This document shows, in pieces, positions 1 to 5,736 of a stretch of DNA of 8,869 nucleotides. Within the stretch, counting starts at the first letter, position 1, and the number at the start of each line of letters is the position of its first letter. The notes under the pieces were generated by a model, which made no database searches, had not been told where the DNA came from, and saw nothing but the letters and a program-made list of their open reading frames with translations. The position numbers and the translations under genes were made by a program. This DNA comes from Chloroflexota bacterium (GTDB lineage Bacteria; Chloroflexota; Dehalococcoidia; Lucifugimonadales; Lucifugimonadaceae). The stretch is from positions 1-8,869 of the forward strand of contig JAURLM010000100.1 of assembly GCA_030831265.1 (NCBI GenBank), written 5' to 3'.

Positions 1-1
1 A

Positions 2-640
2 AAGTTCCTTCCGGGAGCGATTTCAATGCCTGTGCTGTCTTCGTTCACGGGAATCCGTCCGCTGGTGAAGGAATCCCCGGACATGGACACGGCTCAACTC
101 GCACGCAGTCATCGCATCGTGGTTTCTGACAGCCGTGTAGTGACTATTACCGGCGGCAAGTGGACAACGGCACGCCTCATGGCGGAGCAGACCGTGACGC
201 GTGCGGCAGAGGTTGGCGGACTCGGAAAAGGCCGTGGGGCGACCGATGCGTTACGGCTACACGGTTACGACCGCACGCATGGCACGCCGGTGGCTGTCGA
301 ATCTCCCATCGAAAATCCGGATCTCCTGTATGGCACGGACATTGAAGGAATCCGGCAGTTGGAACGGCGTTGGCCTGAGTTGAAAAAGACGATCAGCGAA
401 AGATTGCCATACCGGATGTCCCATGCGGTTTACGCAGTGCGCGAGGAGATGGCGGTAACACTCGAAGACGTACTGGCACGCCGCACACGGGTTCTATTCC
501 TCGACGCAGGGGAGGCGTCTGCGGCAGCGCAGGCGGTAGCAAACAGCATTACAACACGCGGCAACTTCAAAGCAGGTTGGGCAGACGCTGAACTGGCCCA
601 ATTTCCGGGTGTTGTGAAGCAGTTCCTACCTGCTGATTAA
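2..640 (+). CDS. glpD: Glycerol-3-phosphate dehydrogenase, C-terminal part (5' end outside window)
   Basis: This is the last 212 codons of an FAD-dependent sn-glycerol-3-phosphate dehydrogenase, the membrane-associated enzyme that oxidises glycerol-3-phosphate to dihydroxyacetone phosphate and passes electrons to quinone. The reading frame is open from base 2, before the first ATG at 26, so the start lies upstream of the window. The segment SSFTGIRPLV and the block VTITGGKWTTARLMAEQTV match the end of the FAD-binding/substrate domain. The later VYAVREEMAVTLEDVLARRTR block is the hallmark of the C-terminal helical cap (DAO_C-like) domain of GlpD. The stop is TAA at 638-640, and the gene converges on fpg with a 16-bp gap. 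An anaerobic GlpA-type subunit is possible but less likely, because the GlpD cap domain is intact and no Cys-rich tail follows. Operon partners upstream are not visible. Confidence 0.9.
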   Translation, partial: KFLPGAISMPVLSSFTGIRPLVKESPDMDTAQLARSHRIVVSDSRVVTITGGKWTTARLMAEQTVTRAAEVGGLGKGRGATDALRLHGYDRTHGTPVAVESPIENPDLLYGTDIEGIRQLERRWPELKKTISERLPYRMSHAVYAVREEMAVTLEDVLARRTRVLFLDAGEASAAAQAVANSITTRGNFKAGWADAELAQFPGVVKQFLPAD

Positions 641-665
641 CAGGTGACGGCTGGTGTCACGCCTG
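641..665. terminator. Possible bidirectional hairpin between glpD and fpg
   Basis: GTGAC at 644-648 pairs with GTCAC at 656-660 across a 7-nt loop. Allowing a 2-nt bulge, CAG at 641-643 pairs with CTG at 663-665. The hairpin sits where the two convergent genes meet and overlaps the fpg stop codon. It has no T-tract on either side, so it does not look like a classical intrinsic terminator, and it may only be incidental. Confidence 0.28.
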
Positions 666-1466
666 GCACTTCGGACAGAAATATGCTGTCCGCCCTCCGA
701 ATTTCTGTGTCTCCAGCTTCGTGCCGCAATCCGGGCATGTGCTGCCCTTCTTCCTGTGTAGCCGCATGCGGTCATCATACGCATCGACCACGTACGGCCT
801 GCCGCGCTCGTCAGGGTGATCGACGATGTACCGGAGCGCTTGCAGGAGACTCGTGCGGATTGCTGAATGAAGTTCCGTGAGCTGTTGCGTCGATAGCCGG
901 TCCGCGCGCAGGGAAGGTCGGATGCCGACGCGATGCAAAGCCTCGTCAGCGTAGATGTTGCCGATCCCGGCGACCACTGACTGGTCCAACAGCACGGACT
1001 TGATGGGTGAGCGACGGTGCTGCACGCGCTTGATAAGTTCCTGCGGGGTGAATGATGCGTCCAGTGCATCCGGGCCAAGGTTTCCGATGATGGAATCCGG
1101 TGATTCCTCAAGTCGTACACCAGCCCAGCGACGCGGGTCCTCCAGTTCGATTCGGCGTTCGTCGTCGAGGAAGAAAGTGGTGCGGGTGAAGCGCAACGGC
1201 TCGTCATCGGGATGCATGACTGCGAGTCTCCCGGTCATCCCCATGTGGAGCCACAGCACGCCACGATCCAGCTTCAAAAACAGGTTCTTGCCAACCCTGC
1301 TGGCACCTGTGATTTTTCGCCCAGGAAGTGCTGAAAGGCCACCCATGCCGTCAGCGGTGTTCTCAATACCTGGCCAGTCAGCATCAACCTCTGTGATGGT
1401 GCGACCGACGATCTCCTGCTCCAGCAGGTAGATGCGAAGCGACTCTACTTCAGGTAGTTCGGGCAC
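657..1466 (-). CDS. mutM: Formamidopyrimidine-DNA glycosylase (Fpg/MutM)
   Basis: This bifunctional DNA glycosylase/AP lyase removes 8-oxoguanine and formamidopyrimidines from oxidised DNA. The start is a GTG, fixed by the required N-terminal motif PELPEVE, whose Pro2 is the Schiff-base nucleophile and Glu3 the acid catalyst. Other family residues are visible: Lys60 in VGKNLFLK, Met76 in HMGMTG, and the helix-two-turn-helix region QSVVAGIGNIYADEALH with Asn170. At the C-terminus a C-x2-C-x16-C-x2-C zinc finger uses Cys244, 247, 264 and 267 and holds the DNA-binding Arg259. The 269-residue length is normal for the family. The DPRRW segment (111-114) has Trp where characterised Fpg proteins usually have the Phe of the void-filling wedge. 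The gene lies 9 bp downstream of polA and its GAGGG ribosome binding site overlaps the polA stop, so the two are very likely co-transcribed and translationally coupled. The conserved zinc finger and lesion-loop region favour Fpg over Nei. Confidence 0.95.
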   Translation of the reverse strand: MPELPEVESLRIYLLEQEIVGRTITEVDADWPGIENTADGMGGLSALPGRKITGASRVGKNLFLKLDRGVLWLHMGMTGRLAVMHPDDEPLRFTRTTFFLDDERRIELEDPRRWAGVRLEESPDSIIGNLGPDALDASFTPQELIKRVQHRRSPIKSVLLDQSVVAGIGNIYADEALHRVGIRPSLRADRLSTQQLTELHSAIRTSLLQALRYIVDHPDERGRPYVVDAYDDRMRLHRKKGSTCPDCGTKLETQKFGGRTAYFCPKCQA

Positions 1467-1472
1467 AAGCCA

Positions 1473-1477
1473 CCCTC
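1473..1477 (-). promoter_or_regulatory. Ribosome binding site of mutM overlapping the polA stop codon
   Basis: On the minus strand GAGGG lies 6 nt before the GTG start of mutM and shares two bases with the TGA stop of polA (1476-1478). This supports the GTG as the real start and suggests that ribosomes finishing polA re-initiate on mutM. Confidence 0.7.
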
Positions 1478-4331
1478 ACTCCATGTCACCCCAGCGAGTG
1501 CCGGTCTTGGTCTCCACGTTCAGTGGAACGTCAAGTTTCATGGCGGCGGGCATGAGTTCTGTAATCATGGCCTGCAACTCCATCAATTCGCCAGGTGCCG
1601 CCTCGAAGATGAGTTCGTCATGCACCTGTATGAGCATGTGGGAACGCATCTTCTCTTTCTTCATGGCAGCATCAACGTCAATCATCGCCATCTTGACGAT
1701 GTCTGCCGCAGTTCCCTGGATCGGCATGTTCACGGCAATCCGCTCTGCAGCTGAACGGTACATCCCGTTACGCGAAGTTATCTCTGGCAAGTAGCGTCGG
1801 CGACCGGTTATCGTCTCCGAATAGCCACGTTCGCGGGCCAGTTCTTTTGTCTGTTCGATGTATTCGCGCAGGCCGGGATACTTGCCGAAATACAGGTCGA
1901 TGAACTCCTGTCCCTGCTGCCGTGTCAGGTCTGTCTGCCGCGCAACTCCCTGCGGGCCGAGTCCGTAAATCACTCCGAAGTTCAGCACCTTGGCGATGCG
2001 TCGCTGGTCTGGCGTGACCTTCTCATCGCCATACATCGCACGGGCAGTAGCGCTGTGAATGTCCTCACTGTTCTTGAACGCTGTGAGCAAGCCGGGTTCC
2101 TGCGATAGATGTGCAAGTATGCGAAGTTCAATCTGGGAATAGTCCGCCGCCAGCAGCATCCATCCGTGCTCGACATCCGTGGTGAATGCCGACCGGACTC
2201 GCCGACCAAGCGGCGTGCGCACAGGAATGTTCTGCACGTTGGGGTCGTTGCTGGAGAGTCGGCCGGTTGCGGAGCCCACCTGGTTGAAGCTGGTATGGAC
2301 GCGTCCCGTGCGCGGGTGAACCAGCAACGGCAGCGCATCGACATATGTTGACTTCAACTTGGTCAGTTCGCGGTACTTGAGAACCGCGGCTGAAAGCTCA
2401 TATACACGGTCATCGAGATTGGGTGTTTCCATGATGCCTTCGAGGGCGTTGGCATCCATCGACCAGCCGGTCTTGGTGCGCCGTGTTTTCGGTGCGCCGA
2501 ACTCTTCAATGAGGATTGCAGCGACCTGCTGGTTGGCGTTCAGGTTCAGCTCCCGGCCGCCAAGTACCGCTGTGGCGGCTTGCTGGATATTTGCCAGCTC
2601 TGATCCAAGTTCCTCAGACATCTCCGCCAGAACAGCGGTATCGATCTGGAATCCGGTGCGCTGCATCTCCACGATGATCGGCAGCAATGGTATTTCAATG
2701 TCATCGTTGACCTTGCGTGCGCCATGATCTGGAAGTTGGGGTTTCAGGAACTCCTTAAGCCGCCACGCTATATCAGCGTCGGCACACGCATACGGTGATG
2801 CGCGTTCGATGGGAACTTCGGCCATCGTAACCTGGTTACGGCCTGTGCCAATCAGGTCGGTGATCGGCATCATCTCGATATGGAAGCAGTCAAAGGCGAG
2901 TTGCTTCAGGCCAATGGCACGGCGATTACAGAGAGCGGCGGCGATCATGGAGTCGAAGGTGATTCCCTGCGGGTGAATACCGGCTTCTTCCAGCACCATC
3001 ATGTCGAAGTTGGCGTTGTGCGCTGTCTTGGGGATTTTAGGGTCTTCAAACACTGTCCGAAGCGTTGCCAACGCCTTTTCGAACTGGATCTGAGTACCTT
3101 CGTTGTGGCCGACTGGGACGTACCACGCCTTGCCTTCTGCATTTGAGAACGACAGGCCAACCAGTGCAGCGCGCATCGGGTTGGTGCCGGTCGTCTCGGT
3201 GTCGAAAGCGAATCCGGCGGAAGTTGCGATGGCCTTTACCATTTGCATCAACGCGGCCATGTCTGTGATCGTCTGGTAGTCGACGTTCTGTGCATTGATG
3301 GCTGCGACAGGTGAAGCTGCGGCGGATTCGGATGTGGCTTTCCCTGGTTCATCCTGTGTCATGGAGCCAAAGCCGAGTTGTGCTCCCGGCGCGGGCGGGC
3401 TCCACTGGTCCTCAGTCTGCGGATCAGGAATCTGGCGCAGGATCGACCGGAACTCCAGCCCACTCAGCACCTCGACAACCTTGCTGCGGTCGTAAGTGGC
3501 AAACTCGGTATCAGCAAGATCGAAATCAAGCGGTACATCACGGACAATAGTCGTCAGTTTGAGACCATCGAACGCCACATCTTTGTATTCAGAGAGGCGC
3601 TGCTGCACGCTCTTTGCACCACGTAACTCGTCTTTGGGAATCTCTGAGACTTTTTCGATGTTGGCGTAGACGTCTTCGAGGTGGCCAAACTTGCGGAGCA
3701 CCGTGCGGGCGGCTTTGGGCCCAACCTTTGGCACGCCTGGAATGTTGTCGGACGGATCGCCTTCCAGCGCCTTGATTTCGGCAACGTATTCCGGGCCGAG
3801 GCCGTCGTAGCGTTCGGTTACTGCATCCCTGTCGTAAACCTTCACGTCGCCAAAACCCGAATACATCAGCAGCCGCGTGTGATCAGAGACAAGTTGCAAC
3901 TGGTCGGCATCACCCGTGAGGATCAAGCATTCTGCACCAGCCTCTTCTGCCATGCGGGTGAGCGTACCGACCAGGTCGTCTGCCTCGAAACCGTCTCTCT
4001 TGTAGACCGGGATACCGAATGCAGCGCAGATCTCCTCGACTATCGGCACCTGTTCATGCAGTTCCGGTTCCACCGGCGGGCGCTGCGCCTTGTACTGGTC
4101 GAACAGCTTGTCCCGGAAAGTGGGAGCGCTGGTATCGAACGTCAGCACGACGTGAGTGGGCTTCTGTTCACGCAGGGTTCGTAGGAACGTGGTCAGCCAG
4201 CCGTACGCACCACGCGTTTCTTTGCCAGAGGAGGTGCTGAGACGCTCCGGAATGGCGAACCACGCCCGGAAGACCATCGAGTGGCCGTCCATCACAAGTA
4301 ACAACGGCTTTTTGTCAGTTTTCGATGGCAT
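1476..4331 (-). CDS. polA: DNA polymerase I with 5' nuclease, active 3'-5' exonuclease and polymerase domains
   Basis: This 951-residue enzyme fills gaps and removes primers during repair and lagging-strand synthesis. The 5' nuclease (about 1-300) keeps its metal ligands in MDGHS (Asp15), GFEADDL (Glu116, Asp118, Asp119), TGDADQ (Asp141, Asp143) and GDPSDNIPG (Asp192, Asp195). A low-complexity linker rich in Ala, Ser and Pro (about 303-350) follows. The 3'-5' exonuclease (about 350-535) keeps Asp377 and Glu379 (DTET), Asn439 and Asp443 (HNANFD), and Tyr514 and Asp518, so proofreading should be active, unlike in Taq or Bacillus Pol I. The polymerase domain shows SATGRLSS, motif A with Asp730 (ADYSQIELR), motif B with Arg777, Lys781, Phe785 and Tyr789, and motif C VHDE (904-906). 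Phe785 matches E. coli Phe762, the residue linked to dideoxynucleotide discrimination. The ATG at 4329-4331 has no clear Shine-Dalgarno sequence. The gene heads the polA-mutM operon. Confidence 0.97.
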   Translation of the reverse strand: MPSKTDKKPLLLVMDGHSMVFRAWFAIPERLSTSSGKETRGAYGWLTTFLRTLREQKPTHVVLTFDTSAPTFRDKLFDQYKAQRPPVEPELHEQVPIVEEICAAFGIPVYKRDGFEADDLVGTLTRMAEEAGAECLILTGDADQLQLVSDHTRLLMYSGFGDVKVYDRDAVTERYDGLGPEYVAEIKALEGDPSDNIPGVPKVGPKAARTVLRKFGHLEDVYANIEKVSEIPKDELRGAKSVQQRLSEYKDVAFDGLKLTTIVRDVPLDFDLADTEFATYDRSKVVEVLSGLEFRSILRQIPDPQTEDQWSPPAPGAQLGFGSMTQDEPGKATSESAAASPVAAINAQNVDYQTITDMAALMQMVKAIATSAGFAFDTETTGTNPMRAALVGLSFSNAEGKAWYVPVGHNEGTQIQFEKALATLRTVFEDPKIPKTAHNANFDMMVLEEAGIHPQGITFDSMIAAALCNRRAIGLKQLAFDCFHIEMMPITDLIGTGRNQVTMAEVPIERASPYACADADIAWRLKEFLKPQLPDHGARKVNDDIEIPLLPIIVEMQRTGFQIDTAVLAEMSEELGSELANIQQAATAVLGGRELNLNANQQVAAILIEEFGAPKTRRTKTGWSMDANALEGIMETPNLDDRVYELSAAVLKYRELTKLKSTYVDALPLLVHPRTGRVHTSFNQVGSATGRLSSNDPNVQNIPVRTPLGRRVRSAFTTDVEHGWMLLAADYSQIELRILAHLSQEPGLLTAFKNSEDIHSATARAMYGDEKVTPDQRRIAKVLNFGVIYGLGPQGVARQTDLTRQQGQEFIDLYFGKYPGLREYIEQTKELARERGYSETITGRRRYLPEITSRNGMYRSAAERIAVNMPIQGTAADIVKMAMIDVDAAMKKEKMRSHMLIQVHDELIFEAAPGELMELQAMITELMPAAMKLDVPLNVETKTGTRWGDME

Positions 4332-4375
4332 GAGGCTGCTTGAACACTTTCGTACTGGTCGATTGAGTGTGATGG

Positions 4376-4381
4376 ATTATA
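4376..4381 (-). promoter_or_regulatory. Candidate -10 box of the polA-mutM promoter
   Basis: A perfect TATAAT is read on the minus strand 44 nt before the polA ATG, which would give a leader of roughly 35-40 nt. No good -35 hexamer lies 16-18 bp upstream. The spacer is instead occupied by the GCTGCC/GGCAGC dyad, so the promoter may need an activator or may be controlled by a factor bound there. Confidence 0.45.
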
Positions 4382-4400
4382 GCTGCCGCAAGCGGGCAGC
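4382..4400. repeat. Inverted repeat in the polA/padR divergent region
   Basis: GCTGCC at 4382-4387 and GGCAGC at 4395-4400 form perfect 6-bp arms around a 7-nt centre (gcaagcg). The element directly abuts the polA -10 box and lies about 9 bp upstream of the -35 box of the divergent operon, a position suited to an operator or activator site. As DNA or RNA it can also form a 6-bp hairpin. No T-tract follows, so a terminator is unlikely. Confidence 0.5.
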
Positions 4401-4408
4401 CATTCGGA

Positions 4409-4438
4409 TTGACGATATACCTAGCACCGCTATATATT
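4409..4438 (+). promoter_or_regulatory. Sigma-70-type promoter of the padR-arsM-kinase operon
   Basis: A -35 box TTGACG (4409-4414) is followed after 18 bp by TATATT (4433-4438), or after 16 bp by TATATA (4431-4436). Initiation would fall near 4444-4447, about 10 nt before the ATG at 4456, which supports that ATG as the regulator start and implies a very short leader. The -10 box lies inside the GCACC/GGTGC dyad. Confidence 0.6.
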
Positions 4439-4445
4439 CTGGTGC
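4424..4445. promoter_or_regulatory. Candidate operator: inverted repeat centred on the -10 box
   Basis: GCACC at 4424-4428 and GGTGC at 4441-4445 form an exact dyad with a 12-nt centre. The self-complementary core ATATAT (4432-4437) shares the same symmetry axis. A dimeric winged-helix repressor bound here would cover the -10 box and block the operon promoter. I infer autoregulation by the PadR-family product encoded immediately downstream. The published PadR operator consensus that I recall (ATGT-N8-ACAT) is different, so the assignment rests on position and symmetry only. Confidence 0.45.
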
Positions 4446-4455
4446 AGGTAAAGAT

Positions 4456-4878
4456 ATGACAGACGCGACAGCCCGAATGACTGAAACTGCCTACTGGCAG
4501 ACGCTGAACAGGAAGAGCCTGCTGAGGTTTTTCCTGTTTTCCGCCCTGGCTGAGAAGCCGATGCACGGATACGAACTGGCAGATGCGGTTTCAACATGCA
4601 GTGACGGCGTTCGCCCGACCGATGCGATGATCTACCCTACCCTGAAAGAGCTTGAGGCGAACGGCTATATCGTGTGTCGGCCCGAAGCTGTCGGCGAACG
4701 CAGGCGAAACGTGTGCACGCTGACAGAACAGGGCCTACAGGCGTATCGCGCAGCTGCCGAAGCATGGTCCTGGGCATTGCCAAAAATTGAAACGGCGATA
4801 CATTCCGCTGGTGTGACGGGATGTTGTGATGTAGTTCAGTCATCAGTTACAGATCCGATAACCGAGGTAACGATATGA
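4456..4878 (+). CDS. PadR-family winged-helix transcriptional regulator
   Basis: This is a 140-residue DNA-binding regulator, probably a dimeric repressor of its own operon. Residues 20-95 match the PadR winged helix: LFSALAEKPMHGYEL (27-41, wing-helix start), the recognition-helix signature MIYPTLKELEANGYI (58-72), then the wing ending in TLTEQG (88-93). The frame is open far upstream into polA antisense. I chose the ATG at 4456 because a TTGACG/TATATT promoter lies just before it, AGGT sits 6 nt upstream, and PadR proteins normally start close to the winged helix; the ATG at 4477 (Met8) is an alternative. It has five cysteines, 48, 74, 87, 123 and 124. The vicinal pair near the C-terminus recalls As(III) sites in some ArsR repressors. 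Its stop overlaps the methyltransferase start (ATGA). Metalloid sensing is inference; the fold call is firm. Confidence 0.88.
   Translation: MTDATARMTETAYWQTLNRKSLLRFFLFSALAEKPMHGYELADAVSTCSDGVRPTDAMIYPTLKELEANGYIVCRPEAVGERRRNVCTLTEQGLQAYRAAAEAWSWALPKIETAIHSAGVTGCCDVVQSSVTDPITEVTI
4864..4867 (+). promoter_or_regulatory. Ribosome binding site of the arsM-like gene inside the padR 3' end
   Basis: GAGG lies 7 nt before the ATG at 4875, which overlaps the padR stop as ATGA. It supports the upstream start, so the cysteine-rich N-terminal extension is probably translated. The next in-frame ATG (4968, Met32) has only a poorly spaced AGGTGA. Confidence 0.65.
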
Positions 4879-5720
4879 AGCTGCTCAATTCCGTGAATGT
4901 TGTTCAGCCTCGGACTGGATGCGGCGGTACAGGCAACTGCACCTGCAAAGGTGAGCAGCACAACGACATGACGCAGCTTGTCGACGCGATCCAGGAACGC
5001 TACGGGCAGATTGCCGAACGCGGTTCGTTTAACGAATCGCTTGCATCGTCATGCTGCGGGAACGCATCGTCCCTGTATTCCGACACGGACCTCTCGACAA
5101 TTACTCCACAGGCAGCGGGCGCATCCGCAGGCTGCGGCAACCCGGTTGGCATCGCTGACGTGAAGCCGGGAGAAACGGTGCTAGACCTGGGCTCCGGTGG
5201 CGGGATCGACTGCTTCCTGGCAGCACAGGCTACAGGAGACGCCGGGCACGTCTACGGCGTAGATATGACTCTTGCCATGCTCAAGCTGGCGCGAGAGAAC
5301 GCGGAAAAACTGGATGTGCAGAACGTCACGTTCCTCGCAGGACGTATCGAAGCGGTGCCGATGCCTGACGAATCGATAGACCTCATCATTTCGAACTGCG
5401 TTATCGCACTCGCACCGGACAAGAAGCTGGTATTCGAAGAAATCTTCCGACTACTAAAGCCGGGTGGCAGGTTCGTTGTTGCAGACGTTGTGTCTACAAC
5501 CGAGTTGCCGCTGGAAGCGCGCCGCAACATGGCAGAGTGGGTGTCATGCATTGGTGGCGCAGACTTGATGTCTCGCTACTTGGACCGGATTTCCGAAACT
5601 GGGTTCGTTGACCTCGATGTTATGACCGATGTGCCATTCCAGTCAGACGCGGACGGAGATCAGTGGCGGGAGTCGCTCCGCGGCGTGACGGTGCGGGCAT
5701 TCAAACCGGCTTCGGCCTGA
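4875..5720 (+). CDS. arsM: ArsM-like arsenite S-adenosylmethionine methyltransferase
   Basis: This soluble SAM-dependent methyltransferase (281 residues) would convert arsenite to methylated arsenicals (EC 2.1.1.137 family). Residues about 40-90 hold the ArsM signature: YGQIAERG, the SSCCG pair Cys60/61, and ASAGCGNP with Cys87. SAM motif I is VLDLGSGGGIDCF (102-114), followed by the acidic loop GVDMT (128-132). IISNCVI places Cys175 and EWVSCIGGA places Cys225. These four positions match the As(III)-binding cysteines known from eukaryotic and bacterial ArsM (44, 72, 174 and 224 in the red algal enzyme, from memory). The LLKPGGRF strand after the catalytic region is typical of class I methyltransferases. 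The first 31 residues are an extension with Cys16, Cys22 and Cys24 (CGGTGNCTC), absent from the ArsM proteins I remember. It is coupled to padR by an ATGA overlap and lies 16 bp before the kinase gene. A methyltransferase for another thiophilic element or small thiol substrate is the main alternative. Confidence 0.87.
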   Translation: MKLLNSVNVVQPRTGCGGTGNCTCKGEQHNDMTQLVDAIQERYGQIAERGSFNESLASSCCGNASSLYSDTDLSTITPQAAGASAGCGNPVGIADVKPGETVLDLGSGGGIDCFLAAQATGDAGHVYGVDMTLAMLKLARENAEKLDVQNVTFLAGRIEAVPMPDESIDLIISNCVIALAPDKKLVFEEIFRLLKPGGRFVVADVVSTTELPLEARRNMAEWVSCIGGADLMSRYLDRISETGFVDLDVMTDVPFQSDADGDQWRESLRGVTVRAFKPASA

Positions 5721-5725
5721 ACGCC

Positions 5726-5729
5726 GGAG
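5726..5729 (+). promoter_or_regulatory. Ribosome binding site fixing the GTG start of the kinase gene
   Basis: GGAG sits 7 nt before the GTG at 5737, in the 16-bp gap after the arsM-like stop. The good spacing favours this GTG over downstream starts and supports membership of the same operon. Confidence 0.6.
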
Positions 5730-5736
5730 ACAGCCA

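Noticed and set aside
626..1207. A 193-codon minus-strand frame overlapping mutM
   Set aside because: It is out of frame with mutM, has Arg/Ser/Thr-rich composition typical of shadow frames, and would overlap both glpD and mutM.
3681..4184. A 167-codon open frame antisense to polA
   Set aside because: It is a shadow of the polA coding strand, has no recognisable domain or ribosome binding site, and polA is unquestionably the real gene.
4382..4400. Intrinsic terminator at GCTGCC/GGCAGC
   Set aside because: It lies between two divergent gene starts, where no transcript needs to end, and has no T-tract on either side.
4156..4455. In-frame upstream extension of the PadR gene giving a 240-residue protein
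   Set aside because: The first 100 codons run antisense through the start of polA, lack any PadR similarity, and lie upstream of a good promoter (TTGACG/TATATT) just before the ATG at 4456.
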